Source of the DNA: Gramella sp. AN32
GTDB taxonomy: Bacteria; Bacteroidota; Bacteroidia; Flavobacteriales; Flavobacteriaceae
Assembly: GCF_023718305.1 (NCBI RefSeq)
Contig: NZ_QEYO01000026.1
Span: 1-38,511, forward strand
Length of the DNA stretch: 38,511 bases
Reading direction: 5' to 3'
Shown here one piece after another: positions 24,038-34,400 of the stretch. The notes beneath the pieces are model-generated. The model was not told the DNA's origin. It saw nothing but the letters and a program-made list of their open reading frames with translations, and did no database searches. Every line of letters starts with the position of its first letter. Positions within the stretch are counted from its first letter, which is position 1. Position numbers and translations under genes: made by a program.

Positions 24038-25600
24038 ATGAAAATCATTTTAACTTTAATTCTTCTTGTTTCACTCCCAAATCTACTCTTATCCCAAAAC
24101 AAGAAGATTCACGGTTTCGTTTATTTAGATGAAAATAAAAATGAAGTATTTGACAAGGGAGAAACGACTATTCCGAATGTCGCCATTTCGAATGGGCGCG
24201 ATGTAGTTCAGACGGATGATAAAGGTAGGTATAATCTAAAAGTTGATAATGATGAAACCGTATTTCTAATTAAACCTTCAGGGTATATCTCCAAACTTTC
24301 TGAAGATGATGTGCCTTTAAACTACACGTTCAACAAACCAAAAGGCTCCCCAGATTTTAAATTTCCAGGCGTAAAACCACAAGAAATACCTAAACCCTAC
24401 AATTTTGCTCTATACAGGAACGAAGGTGAAGATACCCTGAAAATTGCTCTTTTGGGAGATACCCAGACCAAAACCATAGATGAAGTTTATTACTTAAGCA
24501 AAGTGGTTGCCGAGAAAATGCTTGGTGAAGAATATGATTTTATCGTACCCCTTGGTGATATTACTTATGATAATCTTCGATTATTTGATCCCATAAAGAG
24601 AATACTTGGTAAAGTTGGAGCACCAGTTTATTATGTATATGGAAATCACGATAGGAATTATGATGCGAAGGAATTAGAGCATCGTGATGAGACTTATGAA
24701 TCTAATTTTGGGCCCTCATATTATGCTTTTACATACGGAAATCAAAGTTTCATTACACTCAACAATGTGTTTCCAAAACCTTATTACCGATATGATGCCT
24801 TAATTGATGAAGACCAGATGGAATTTGTAAAGGGATTTTTAAAGACTATTCCTTCAGAAAATGCTGTGCATTTACTAATGCATATTCCGTTAGAAGAATT
24901 AATCAACCTAAAAGAATTTTCCCTATTATTTAAAGGTCACCCTAATGTTTTTGCATACGCGGGCCATACCCACACCCAATTTTTTAAAACTATCGATAAA
25001 GAAGATGGTTGGATTTCAAACGGACCAGTGGAAGAGTTAGTGGCTGGTGCAGTCTGCGGATCATGGTGGCATGGAGAGAAGGATATGTTTGGTGTTCCTC
25101 AGGCGATGATGGCAGATGGAACCCCAAAAGGTTTTTGGGTGATGAATTTAGAGAACCATAAAAAGACTTATAAATATGAGGTTTCTGAACCGGACAATCG
25201 CCAAATGCATATTTGGACGCCTTTCGATTTTGAAAGAGAACTTATAGAAATTGATAGCCAGGATATTATCGCCAATATTTACGCTGGTAATAAAGATACC
25301 AAAGTACAAGTGAAAATAGGTGAGGGGGAATGGCAAGACATGATATATTCTGAAGATCTTGACCCTTATTTTTTAAGATTAAATAAGCTTCAAATAATGG
25401 AAATCACTCCTACCGAAAATAGTGTTAAGCTTGGAAAACCAAAGGTAAGTGAACATTTATGGAAATTCCCAATCCCAGAAAATCTGGAGCCGGGAATTTA
25501 CACAGTAAGTGTTCGGGCTTCAAACAAATATGGTTTGGATGCAACTGCACATACCATGTTATTTCATATAGATAATTCGGAATACTTTATAGATAAATAG
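24038..25600 (+). CDS. Secreted calcineurin-like metallophosphoesterase
   Basis: The 520-residue protein has a signal peptide (MKIILTLILLVSLPNLLLSQ), an N-terminal beta-sandwich domain (about 22-125; GFVYLDENKNEVFDKGE resembles SdrD B-like repeats), a metallophosphoesterase domain (about 133-350) with GDTQ (140-143), GDITYD (173-178), GNHD (202-205), MH (281-282) and GHTH (309-312), and a C-terminal beta domain (about 390-515). The GDTQ and GDITYD residues fill the usual D-x-H and GD-x-x-x metal positions, with Q for H. The substrate, possibly a phosphorylated sugar or a phosphodiester, is unknown. It is the only plus-strand protein gene in the window and converges on the GH3 gene with only 7 nt between stops. 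Confidence 0.88.
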   Translation: MKIILTLILLVSLPNLLLSQNKKIHGFVYLDENKNEVFDKGETTIPNVAISNGRDVVQTDDKGRYNLKVDNDETVFLIKPSGYISKLSEDDVPLNYTFNKPKGSPDFKFPGVKPQEIPKPYNFALYRNEGEDTLKIALLGDTQTKTIDEVYYLSKVVAEKMLGEEYDFIVPLGDITYDNLRLFDPIKRILGKVGAPVYYVYGNHDRNYDAKELEHRDETYESNFGPSYYAFTYGNQSFITLNNVFPKPYYRYDALIDEDQMEFVKGFLKTIPSENAVHLLMHIPLEELINLKEFSLLFKGHPNVFAYAGHTHTQFFKTIDKEDGWISNGPVEELVAGAVCGSWWHGEKDMFGVPQAMMADGTPKGFWVMNLENHKKTYKYEVSEPDNRQMHIWTPFDFERELIEIDSQDIIANIYAGNKDTKVQVKIGEGEWQDMIYSEDLDPYFLRLNKLQIMEITPTENSVKLGKPKVSEHLWKFPIPENLEPGIYTVSVRASNKYGLDATAHTMLFHIDNSEYFIDK

Positions 25601-25607
25601 AAATTTC

Positions 25608-27911
25608 CTAGTTGACCTGAAATTTAGCTCCTAATTTAATTTGGGAATCTCCCCCAATACCTAATTGGAAGTTTCCAGGCTCTACATCCCAGATCTTATC
25701 TACAGTATAAAATTCTAGCTGATCTTTAGTGATTTCAAAAGAAACGGTTTTTGTCTCTCCTTTTTTAATCATTAACTTTTTAAATCCTTTTAGTTCTTTT
25801 ACAGGTCTGGTAAGACTACCAATAAGATCTCTAATATAAAGTTGAACAACTTCCTCACCATCTTTATCTCCTATATTAGTAACTTCTATAGACGCGAGGA
25901 TTTTACCATTCTTGGTCATGGTAGTATCACTTAGCTTAAGCTTGTCGTATTTAAAAGAGGTGTAACTTAAGCCAAATCCAAATGGATATAAGGCGGTTTT
26001 CTCAGAATCTGTATAGCCTGAAAATGTTACAGTATTTTGACTATAAGGCCTGCCAGTGTTTTTCTGATTATAAAATAAAGGTTCTTGGCCAACACTCCTT
26101 GGAAAAGAAATAGGTAGCTTTCCTGAGGGATTGTATTTCCCAAAAAGAACATCTGCAATAGCATTTCCAGCTTGGGATCCCAAGTGCCATGTTTCCAGAA
26201 TAGTAGAAATATTTTCTGATTCCCAGCTAAGATCTAAAGGCCTACCATTCATTAAAACCAGCACGGTATTAGGATTCGCTTTACGCACTTTTTTTAGAAA
26301 ATCTTTCTGAAGCTTATTGATTTGAATATCTACCTGACTTCTTCCTTCCCCTGTCTGATATGCGTTTTCTCCCATTACCACAATTACAACATCGGCGTGT
26401 GATGCAATTTTCAGCGCATCTGCCGTTCCGGAAGTGTCGCTTTCGTTGAATTTTAAAGGCCATAAAAATTGTCTCTTCCCTTCCTCTAATTCATCTATAA
26501 CAAATGCAGGGCCTTGGGCAAACGTTATGTTCTCAGGAGCAATGGCATTTTTAATTCCTTCCAGTAATGAAACAGCCGATTTTCTTTCTGCTTTTGCTCG
26601 CCAGTTACCAAGTGGCGTATCTTTATCATCGGCCAGATCACCAATAATCGCAATTTTTTGATTCGGTTTTAAGGGTAATAATGATGAATTGTTGTTCAGG
26701 ATAGTATCGTTTTTTAATAATACTATAGATTTTCTGCCAGCTTCACGGGCAATTTCCTGATGTGCTGCTGTATAGATTTCCGATTCTTCCCTATCTAGAT
26801 TAGAATATTTATAAGGATCTTTGAATAAGCCTAATTTCATCTTTAATCGTAGCACTCTCTTCACAGCATCATCAACAAGGTCCATGGAAACTTTATTTTC
26901 TTCAACCAGGTTTTTTAGTCCAATTTCATAAGCGCTGGATTCCATATCCATATCACTTCCGCCTTTTATTGCTAATTCCCCTGCATGTGTCTTATCGCGA
27001 GCATAACCGTGGGCGATCATTTCTCCAATAGAACCCCAATCAGAGACCATCAAACCTTCCCAATTCCAACCATCTTTCAAAACATCTCTTTGCAGGTATT
27101 TATGGGCGGTTGCAGGAATTCCGTCAATTTCATTAAAAGCATTCATAAAAGTAGCCACATTCGCATCTGCCGCAGCTTTAAAGGGTGGAAGAATGCTATT
27201 ATGCAGTTCATAAACTCCTATATCTACGCTATTATAATCTTTGCCTGCTTCAGCAAAACCATAGCCTGCAAAATGTTTGGCACAAGCAGCAATCGTGTGG
27301 GATGCCGAAAGATCGTCTCCCTGAAAACCTTTTATTCGTGCAACTCCCACTACGCTATTGTAATAAGGATCTTCCCCGGCGCCTTCCATAACTCTTCCCC
27401 AACGTGCATCTCTTGATACGTCTATCATAGGAGCAAATGTCCAATGGATTCCTGCCGCAGAAGCTTCTTTTGCAGCAATTGATGCAGATTTCTCCATGAG
27501 TTCCAAATCCCAACTGGCACTCTCACCCAAAGGGATAGGGAAAATTGTTTTATAACCGTGAATTACATCATATCCAAAAACAAGTGGAATTTTTAGCCGG
27601 GTATGCTCCATCACCGCTTTTTGAGCTTCTCGAGTTGCCTCTGCAGAAGTCACATTAAGCATAGCTCCAATCTTCCCGTTTTTTAATTTTTCAAATTTAT
27701 CTTTAGCGCTAACAGTACCAGGTGGTCCTGTAAGATCCCAACTACCATTATACATAGTCATTTGTCCTATTTTTTCCTCCAAAGTCATCAACTTTAAAAT
27801 TGAATCAATTTCCTTTTCAATTTTATGATCATTTTTAGAAGAGTTTTGAGCTTGTATGCTATACCCTATCAGTATAATTAGACAGATGAAAACTGAATTT
27901 ATTTTATTCAT
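25608..27911 (-). CDS. bglX: GH3 family beta-glucosidase, periplasmic
   Basis: The 767-residue protein has a signal peptide (about 1-21), the GH3 N-terminal barrel with KHFAGYG (212-218) and the nucleophile D291 in VSDWGSIGEM, the GH3 C-terminal alpha/beta sandwich, and a fibronectin-like C-terminal domain (about 670-760). The overall length and order match BglX. It releases glucose from the non-reducing end of beta-glucosides. Its ATG overlaps the last 8 nt of the upstream GH16-EEP gene, showing tight coupling. Together with that GH16 enzyme it would finish the breakdown of beta-1,3-glucans such as laminarin after import of oligosaccharides by SusCD. Confidence 0.94.
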   Translation of the reverse strand: MNKINSVFICLIILIGYSIQAQNSSKNDHKIEKEIDSILKLMTLEEKIGQMTMYNGSWDLTGPPGTVSAKDKFEKLKNGKIGAMLNVTSAEATREAQKAVMEHTRLKIPLVFGYDVIHGYKTIFPIPLGESASWDLELMEKSASIAAKEASAAGIHWTFAPMIDVSRDARWGRVMEGAGEDPYYNSVVGVARIKGFQGDDLSASHTIAACAKHFAGYGFAEAGKDYNSVDIGVYELHNSILPPFKAAADANVATFMNAFNEIDGIPATAHKYLQRDVLKDGWNWEGLMVSDWGSIGEMIAHGYARDKTHAGELAIKGGSDMDMESSAYEIGLKNLVEENKVSMDLVDDAVKRVLRLKMKLGLFKDPYKYSNLDREESEIYTAAHQEIAREAGRKSIVLLKNDTILNNNSSLLPLKPNQKIAIIGDLADDKDTPLGNWRAKAERKSAVSLLEGIKNAIAPENITFAQGPAFVIDELEEGKRQFLWPLKFNESDTSGTADALKIASHADVVIVVMGENAYQTGEGRSQVDIQINKLQKDFLKKVRKANPNTVLVLMNGRPLDLSWESENISTILETWHLGSQAGNAIADVLFGKYNPSGKLPISFPRSVGQEPLFYNQKNTGRPYSQNTVTFSGYTDSEKTALYPFGFGLSYTSFKYDKLKLSDTTMTKNGKILASIEVTNIGDKDGEEVVQLYIRDLIGSLTRPVKELKGFKKLMIKKGETKTVSFEITKDQLEFYTVDKIWDVEPGNFQLGIGGDSQIKLGAKFQVN

Positions 27912-29619
27912 TAGAGGTGTCTTTTAAATTGAATTCAACATAAACCGGCAAATGATCTGATGGATACTTTAAATCTTTAGAATCGCTTAGCACCCCATAT
28001 TTTTCAACTGAAAGTCCGAAGCCTTTGCCAAACATGATATAGTCTATCCTTCTATCTACAGGTTCTGAAAATTGAAATCCATTGAAAGTTCCATTAGGTC
28101 CAAAAACCACTTTCTTACTCATCATTTTAGAGTCTTGAGTGAACTGTTCAAACTTTTGTATAACCTCATCATTTGGCTCTACATTAAAATCACCTGTGAT
28201 TATGAACGGATACTTTTTAATATTCAATTCTGCGATTTTTTGGGTGATTAGATCGACAGATTGTAGTCTGGCTTCCTGCCCTTTGTTGTCCAAATGAGTA
28301 TTAAAAACCCAGAATTTTTCTTTTGTTTTAGAATTTTGGAACAATCCATAAGTGCATATTCTGATGTATGCAGAGTTCCAACCTTTCGAAACTTTTTCAG
28401 GAGTGTCAGACAGCCAGAAAGTGCCATTTTCCAGAACTTTTAATTTGTCTGAATTATAGAAAATCGCTGAATATTCTCCTTTGTTTCCTCCATCCCTGCC
28501 TTCTCCAATAAATTTATAATGATCCAGATTCTCGTTTAGAAAATTAATTTGATGCGGAAGCCCTTCCTGAGTTCCCAAAATATCAGGTTCGTAGAATTTT
28601 ACCTGGTTTAGTAAAAAGTCTTTTCTGTTAGGCCATGCATTTTCACCATCAGACTTTACATCCAGACGAATATTATAGGTCATCACCGAATATTGTTGAG
28701 GTTGCTTTTTATAAACACGAACATAATCTATCAGCATTTTTTGGGGAAATACAGTCTCATCGATACCTTTTCTACCTCCCAGCATTCCGCCAACAGCAAT
28801 GTTTAGTTTTAAATGAAATTTTTGATCAAATGGCCATTCATCGGTAGTTTTATGACGGTTTTCAAAGGTATTGTACACTTGGCCATCCATTATAAAATCA
28901 ATCTTATTGGGTGTCCAGTCAATGGCAAAAACATGAAAAGAATCGTATGGATCTTTAATAAATATTTTTTTACCCTGCTGGGTTCCCTTCATGTGGTTAA
29001 AGGTCTTGGTGTGTACGGTACCAAATATGGAATCTGCCTGATAGCCCACATGTTCCATGATGTCTATCTCACCAGTTTCTGGCCAGCCAATTTCCTTCCA
29101 GTTTTCACCTAACATCCAGATGGCGGGCCACAAGCCCTTTCCTTTAGGTAACTTTGCTTTGATTTCAATTCTGCCATATCTCCATTCCCCTTTATCCTTA
29201 CTGGTAAGACTGGCAGATGAATAATCTGCGTAACGCCATTTTTCCTGCCACCTTTTAGTGGTATCACTTTCAAAATTTGTATTTGGAACGGAGTCTTTAT
29301 GAGCTTCCAAAATTAAAAAACCATCTTCCACACGTACATTTTTTTTATTCGCAGTGTAATACTGTTTTTCACGATTGCGTTTAAAACCTTCTTCAGTGCT
29401 CCATTTCTCCGCATCAGGTTTACCCGTGTAATCAAATTCATCGTTCCATACTAATTGCATTCCTTCATATGCAGTAGTATTAGACATATTACAGACCTCT
29501 TTATTACAACATTTTTTGGTTTTACTGGAAATGGAATCTGTTTTAGAGCTTACAGGTAAATCCTGAGTATATCCAGAGAATGAGAACAATATGATGACAA
29601 AAAAAAATATTTTATTCAT
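27904..29619 (-). CDS. GH16 laminarinase-like enzyme fused to an endonuclease/exonuclease/phosphatase-like domain
   Basis: The frame opens at 29676, but ATG 29619 gives the signal peptide MNKIFFFVIILFSFSGYTQ and a 571-residue product. After a Cys-bearing linker (KKCCNKEVC) comes a GH16 domain (about 50-305) with the catalytic GEIDIMEHVG (E184, D186, E189), typical of beta-1,3-glucanases. From about 311 a second domain starts with MTYNIRLDV and continues with LGTQEG, NTHLDN, ITGDFNVEPND, RIDYIMF and YPSDHLPV, which are the motifs of the endonuclease/exonuclease/phosphatase superfamily. The domains lie in one continuous frame. The EEP domain may act on a phosphate or sugar-ester substrate; its target is not known. 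Confidence 0.9.
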   Translation of the reverse strand: MNKIFFFVIILFSFSGYTQDLPVSSKTDSISSKTKKCCNKEVCNMSNTTAYEGMQLVWNDEFDYTGKPDAEKWSTEEGFKRNREKQYYTANKKNVRVEDGFLILEAHKDSVPNTNFESDTTKRWQEKWRYADYSSASLTSKDKGEWRYGRIEIKAKLPKGKGLWPAIWMLGENWKEIGWPETGEIDIMEHVGYQADSIFGTVHTKTFNHMKGTQQGKKIFIKDPYDSFHVFAIDWTPNKIDFIMDGQVYNTFENRHKTTDEWPFDQKFHLKLNIAVGGMLGGRKGIDETVFPQKMLIDYVRVYKKQPQQYSVMTYNIRLDVKSDGENAWPNRKDFLLNQVKFYEPDILGTQEGLPHQINFLNENLDHYKFIGEGRDGGNKGEYSAIFYNSDKLKVLENGTFWLSDTPEKVSKGWNSAYIRICTYGLFQNSKTKEKFWVFNTHLDNKGQEARLQSVDLITQKIAELNIKKYPFIITGDFNVEPNDEVIQKFEQFTQDSKMMSKKVVFGPNGTFNGFQFSEPVDRRIDYIMFGKGFGLSVEKYGVLSDSKDLKYPSDHLPVYVEFNLKDTSNE

Positions 29620-29736
29620 CTGTTTATATTTATTTGTTTTTAATCGGCCTGATACCTTTGAAGTTTGAGACGCCAATAATCGTTTCCGATGATGCCGAAT
29701 TTGGTTATAGCTTATTTCAGAAGATATTTTTAAAAT

Positions 29737-29772
29737 TATCAGGGATCCGGTAGTAGGGATGGACCCCCGATA
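29737..29772 (-). terminator. Strong hairpin between susD and the GH16 gene
   Basis: On the minus strand TATCGGGGGTCC pairs with GGATCCCTGATA over 12 bp (two G-T wobbles) with a 12-nt loop; the plus-strand arms are 29737-29748 and 29761-29772. It starts 17 nt after the susD stop. The downstream sequence is AT-rich but has only a short T-run, so partial termination or 3'-end protection of the susCD message is more likely than full termination. Confidence 0.5.
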
Positions 29773-29788
29773 ACAACTAAAACTAAAA

Positions 29789-31393
29789 TTAATAACCTGG
29801 GTTTTGCGGATAGCTAGGCCCTAATAAATCTAAATCGATTTGAGCAATTGGGAAATTTATATAATGGGGCCTCCAGTTTTCTCTTGGGTCCCTCTCCGCA
29901 CCAAAATTATTGGGAAAGAATTCCCCATCACCAGCATAATTAGTGATTTGGCGATTTATAACGTCTTGTCCCATCCTTTTTAAAGTAAACCAACGTTGCC
30001 CTTCAAAAGCCAGTTCGCGGGCACGTTCATCTAAAATTGCCTGTTCATCCACACTGGTCAATTCAGCTGCTCCAGCTCTGGTTCTTATGGCATTTATATA
30101 TGGTAAAGGATCTCCCGACGACCTCATAATGGCTTCTGCAGCAATTAAATAAGTTTCTGCCAACCTGTATACCATAATATTGCTTCTTTGCAGATAGGAA
30201 TCTGGATTATCATCTTTCTGGGCAAATTTTAAATTAGAAGGATGAAGCCTTTGATAATACCTTTCGACCTCAACTCCCTCAGGATTTTCATCTGAAATAG
30301 GCTTATAAATATTAATTTTTTTACCAATACTGTCTCCAGACGTATAGAAATATTCTAATCTAAAATAGGTATTATCATCCCTGGTATCCATTGAATCTTC
30401 GGCAATCAAATTCAACAAATAACGGTTGGGCAGTATTCTTGAAAAACCTCTCCCGCCTTGCTCCACATTTGCCTCGATGCCCGGTATTTGAAAATATTGG
30501 GTAATGTAATTAGCATTTAGCATGGTAAAATCCCCACCTCCCAATAGATCATCCTGGGATTGCACAACAAATAATTGTTCCGCATTATTTCTATCTCCCG
30601 CAAATACTTCAGCAGTAGTGGGCATTAAGCTGTGTGGCCCTTCTTCAATAAGCGAAATTGCCTGTGACTTTGCTTCTTCCCAATTGCCCTGCCACATAGC
30701 TACTTTTGCTTTTACATGTTTTGCTGTACCCTTGGTCACACGGCCAAATTGGTCGTTCCACTCTAAATTATCTATAGCAAACTGAAGGTCACTATTCAAT
30801 AGTGCAAATATTTCTTCTTGCGATGAAGGATTATTTATGACATCAAAAGCATTATCCACAGTTACAGATTCTGTGGTGACGTAAATATTATTATACATTC
30901 TGTATAAATAGAAGTATGAATTTGCCCTAAAGAATTTAGCCTCAGCTATTACTTTATTTCTTACATCCTCATTAATATCCTGTATAGTTTCCGCTGCATT
31001 GATAATATCTGTTGCCCTATTGGCAATGTTATAAAAATGCTTCCAGAATAATGCGGACCCAAAATTGGCTCCCTGGTCCACAGGTGATACAAATCTTTGA
31101 TATCTCCCAATCAAACCAAGATATCCAGACCTGTTAAATGCCAGATCGCTGCGTGATGGTATCAGCACCCCACCCATAAAATCTTCGATGCGTCTATCAT
31201 AACGGTCCCTATTGAATTTGTACAGGCTTACTACCCCCGATTTTAGCCCTTCTTCAGTAGTATATATATAATTTGAATCAATTAATGTGCTTGGTTGTTC
31301 TTCCAAATAATCTTCGCAAGAGGTTACAAAAAAGAACATAATGACAAGTAATGGGATTGTTTTTAATTTTCTATAAACATTTTTCGTATTCAT
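29789..31393 (-). CDS. susD: SusD/RagB-family outer-membrane glycan-binding lipoprotein
   Basis: The 534-residue protein starts with a lipoprotein signal (LLVIMFFFVTSCEDYL, lipidated C26) and has the SusD TPR-like plan: DYLEEQPSTL, KHFYNIANRATDIINAAE, RNKVIAEAKFFRANSYFYLYRMY, RLAETYLIAAEA and a C-terminal ELAFEGQRWFTLKRMG. SusD sits on the SusC porin as a lid that captures oligosaccharides at the cell surface. The gene lies 12 nt downstream of susC, as usual. The glycan is suggested to be a beta-glucan by the enzymes downstream. Confidence 0.95.
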   Translation of the reverse strand: MNTKNVYRKLKTIPLLVIMFFFVTSCEDYLEEQPSTLIDSNYIYTTEEGLKSGVVSLYKFNRDRYDRRIEDFMGGVLIPSRSDLAFNRSGYLGLIGRYQRFVSPVDQGANFGSALFWKHFYNIANRATDIINAAETIQDINEDVRNKVIAEAKFFRANSYFYLYRMYNNIYVTTESVTVDNAFDVINNPSSQEEIFALLNSDLQFAIDNLEWNDQFGRVTKGTAKHVKAKVAMWQGNWEEAKSQAISLIEEGPHSLMPTTAEVFAGDRNNAEQLFVVQSQDDLLGGGDFTMLNANYITQYFQIPGIEANVEQGGRGFSRILPNRYLLNLIAEDSMDTRDDNTYFRLEYFYTSGDSIGKKINIYKPISDENPEGVEVERYYQRLHPSNLKFAQKDDNPDSYLQRSNIMVYRLAETYLIAAEAIMRSSGDPLPYINAIRTRAGAAELTSVDEQAILDERARELAFEGQRWFTLKRMGQDVINRQITNYAGDGEFFPNNFGAERDPRENWRPHYINFPIAQIDLDLLGPSYPQNPGY

Positions 31394-31405
31394 GATATTT
31401 TTCTT

Positions 31406-34400
31406 TTATAGTTTAACTTTCACTCCAAACGTAAAACTTCCTGCGTCTGGATAACCGGTGTCGGCATTAGAAAAAGTATTCCTAATATTTACTTCGGGGC
31501 TGTATCCTATATAATCCGTATTGGTAAATACATTTGTTGCTGTGGCATAGAACCTTATTTGATCGATGCTGAGATTAGAAAATATACCTTCAGGCAGTGT
31601 GTATCCAAGGCTTAGTGTTCTTAACCTAACATAAGAGGCATCCTTAATAGCAAGTGAATTTAGGTATTGAGGTGCCGTATCAAAATTAGGCCTTGGAAAT
31701 GTTGTTGAAGGATTTTCCGGGGTATAATATGGTACCTTCACGCCATTTAATTTACTTGAAAGTGTACCCCCGTTATTAAAATCTGATAGGAAGGGATTTC
31801 TTTTGGTTGCTCCCTCCACCGCGTAAAAGTCAACAAACAAGTCAAAACCTTTGTAAGCAATGTTGGTTGAGAGTGATCCAAACCAATCTGGATTAGGATC
31901 TATAAAAACCCGATCTTCCGGGGTTATTTTACCATCTGGAACACCCGTAACATTTCCATTCGCGTCCACGCCATTCACATCTTTAATCCTAATATCCCCC
32001 GGCCGTAGGTTTTCCTGGCTCAGTGTTGACTCCGGATTTGCCTGAGGCGCATTTTCGAAATCATCGCCTTCCTGGAATATGCCATCAAATTGGTAGTTAT
32101 AAAGTACACCTATGGGCTGGCCCACATAATAATTAAAGGTATCATCACCAAGAATAGGATCCCCATTCCCATCATTATAAAGCTCTAATAATTCATTTTG
32201 ATTATTGGACCAATTTGTGGAGACAGACCATCTAAAGTCTTCTGTATCTATTAGGTTAGCTGTCAAACCCAATTCAATACCTGTGTTTTGCAATTCACCA
32301 GCATTAAAATAAGTGAATTGGTATCCCGTGATAGACGGAACACCTCTTCTTAATAGTAAATCTGTTGTTCTTGCATCATAATAATTAAAACTACCTACCA
32401 ACAATCGATTAAACAAAGAGAAGTCCAAACCTAGGTTGAAGGTGGTGATCCTCTCGAATTTTAAATTTGTGTTTGGTAAAATTACTGAAGGAGAATATCC
32501 TGAAACAGATTCCCCATCAAAAATATAATTCTGACCATCTGCTGTAAACAGAGATGTATAAGCCCTTCCTAAACTGTTCACCAAAGCACCATAACTGGCC
32601 CTTAGTTTTAATTCCCTAACGACATCTACATCTTCCATAAATTTTTCATTATGTATTTTCCATGCGATGGAAGCAGCCGGGTTGAAACTCCATTTATTAT
32701 CCTCAGAATTAACTGAACCCCCATCTGCTCTCGCAGTTGCAGTAAAAAGATATTTGTCCATTAAATTGTAACGAGCTCTAGCCATAAAAGAAGCTAATCT
32801 TACTTTATTTTTATCCCGTTCCACGATTACATTACCAATTGCATTGGTAATTCCGTCATATCCTAAACTCTCATTGGTAAAGCCATCAGCCTGGGTAAAA
32901 GTTCTGCTGAACTGCTCTTCCTGGGCAGCTTGTACCAAAGTTAGGTTCAGGTTATGCTTCGGATTGATCTCCTTATCATAGGTTAGAATATTTTCAATTA
33001 AGTATGATTCCCGTAATTGATTATCTATTCTGGCAATTCCGTTTACATCGTCACCCGCTGAGCTTAAAGAGGATTGATATTGACCCCTCTCTGAGGTTCT
33101 TCTAGTCATGTTTGCTTTCAATTGATATTGCAAATCGTTTGTTATCTGCCAAATAGGGGTAATATTAATAACATAATCATTACCCTTTTCATCATTATCC
33201 TGCTCGCGAAGATTGAATATCGGATTTACCGGGGAGGATTCTTCCCCACTAGGAAATCGTGTGATATTTCCATCATCATCGTAAGCCCTACCTAAAGGGG
33301 AAAAGGTTATCACATTTACATTTGCAGCCCTTTCCGTATCGTCATTCAATAGGTTTAAATCAAAGTTTACCGAAAATTTATCACTTATTCTTTGATCTAC
33401 ATTTAAACGGAAGGTTTTACGGGTATAGTTTGATGTTGGTATAATGCCTTCTTCCTTAAAGTAATTGATACTTCCAAATACTTTTGTTTGCTCGGTACCC
33501 CCGCTCACACTAATGGCCTGGCTGTTTACCGAACCGTTACTTACCAATTCATCTTCCCAATCCACAAATTCGTTGTTGGCAATGGATTGCAATTCAATTT
33601 CTGAAAAAATATCCGTATCGGGTGAATACGTATCATCTGCATTGGTTGACCTTACAGCTTCCCTGCGCAATTGTGCAAATTCTTGTCCATTATATACATC
33701 GAAATTTCTTTCAATGGATTTGGTGGTTACATAACCATGATAATTTACACTTATCTTTCCAGCTTTTCCTCTCTTAGTAGTAATCAGAACAACCCCATTA
33801 GCCCCCCTGGAGCCATAAATAGCCTGAGCCGAGGCATCCTTGAGGAATTCAATGGATTCAATATCATCAGAATCGATATCTTCAATACCTCCGTCTCTAA
33901 TAATTCCATCTACCACGTATATTGCACTCACACTGCCCTCTATTGAACTACGCCCCCTAAATATAATTTCAGACGTACCACCTGGCCTTAACGTTCCGCC
34001 GCCAACATCTACTTGTAAACCTGCAATCCTACCTCTCAGCATTTCATTAACATCTGATGTAGGTGTTAATGTCGCCTTCTCTAAGTCCGCAGTGGCCACG
34101 GCATTTACTAAATCACTTTTTCTCTGTGTTCCATATCCCACAACCACTACTTCATCCAACTGACTTTCATCACTGGCCAATGTTATAGTCATAAAATCTG
34201 AACTAATTTCTTTTTCCAGGGTCTTAAAACCTAAAAAGGAAATTACTAGGGTTTCGGCATCTTCTGCAACGGTCAAACTAAAATTACCGTCAAAGTCCGT
34301 GATTACACCAGTAGAAGTATTCTTCACGGATACTGTTGCTCCGGGCAGCGGAATTCCAGATTCATCTACAACCTTTCCTGTAACTTCAGTCTGGGCATAA

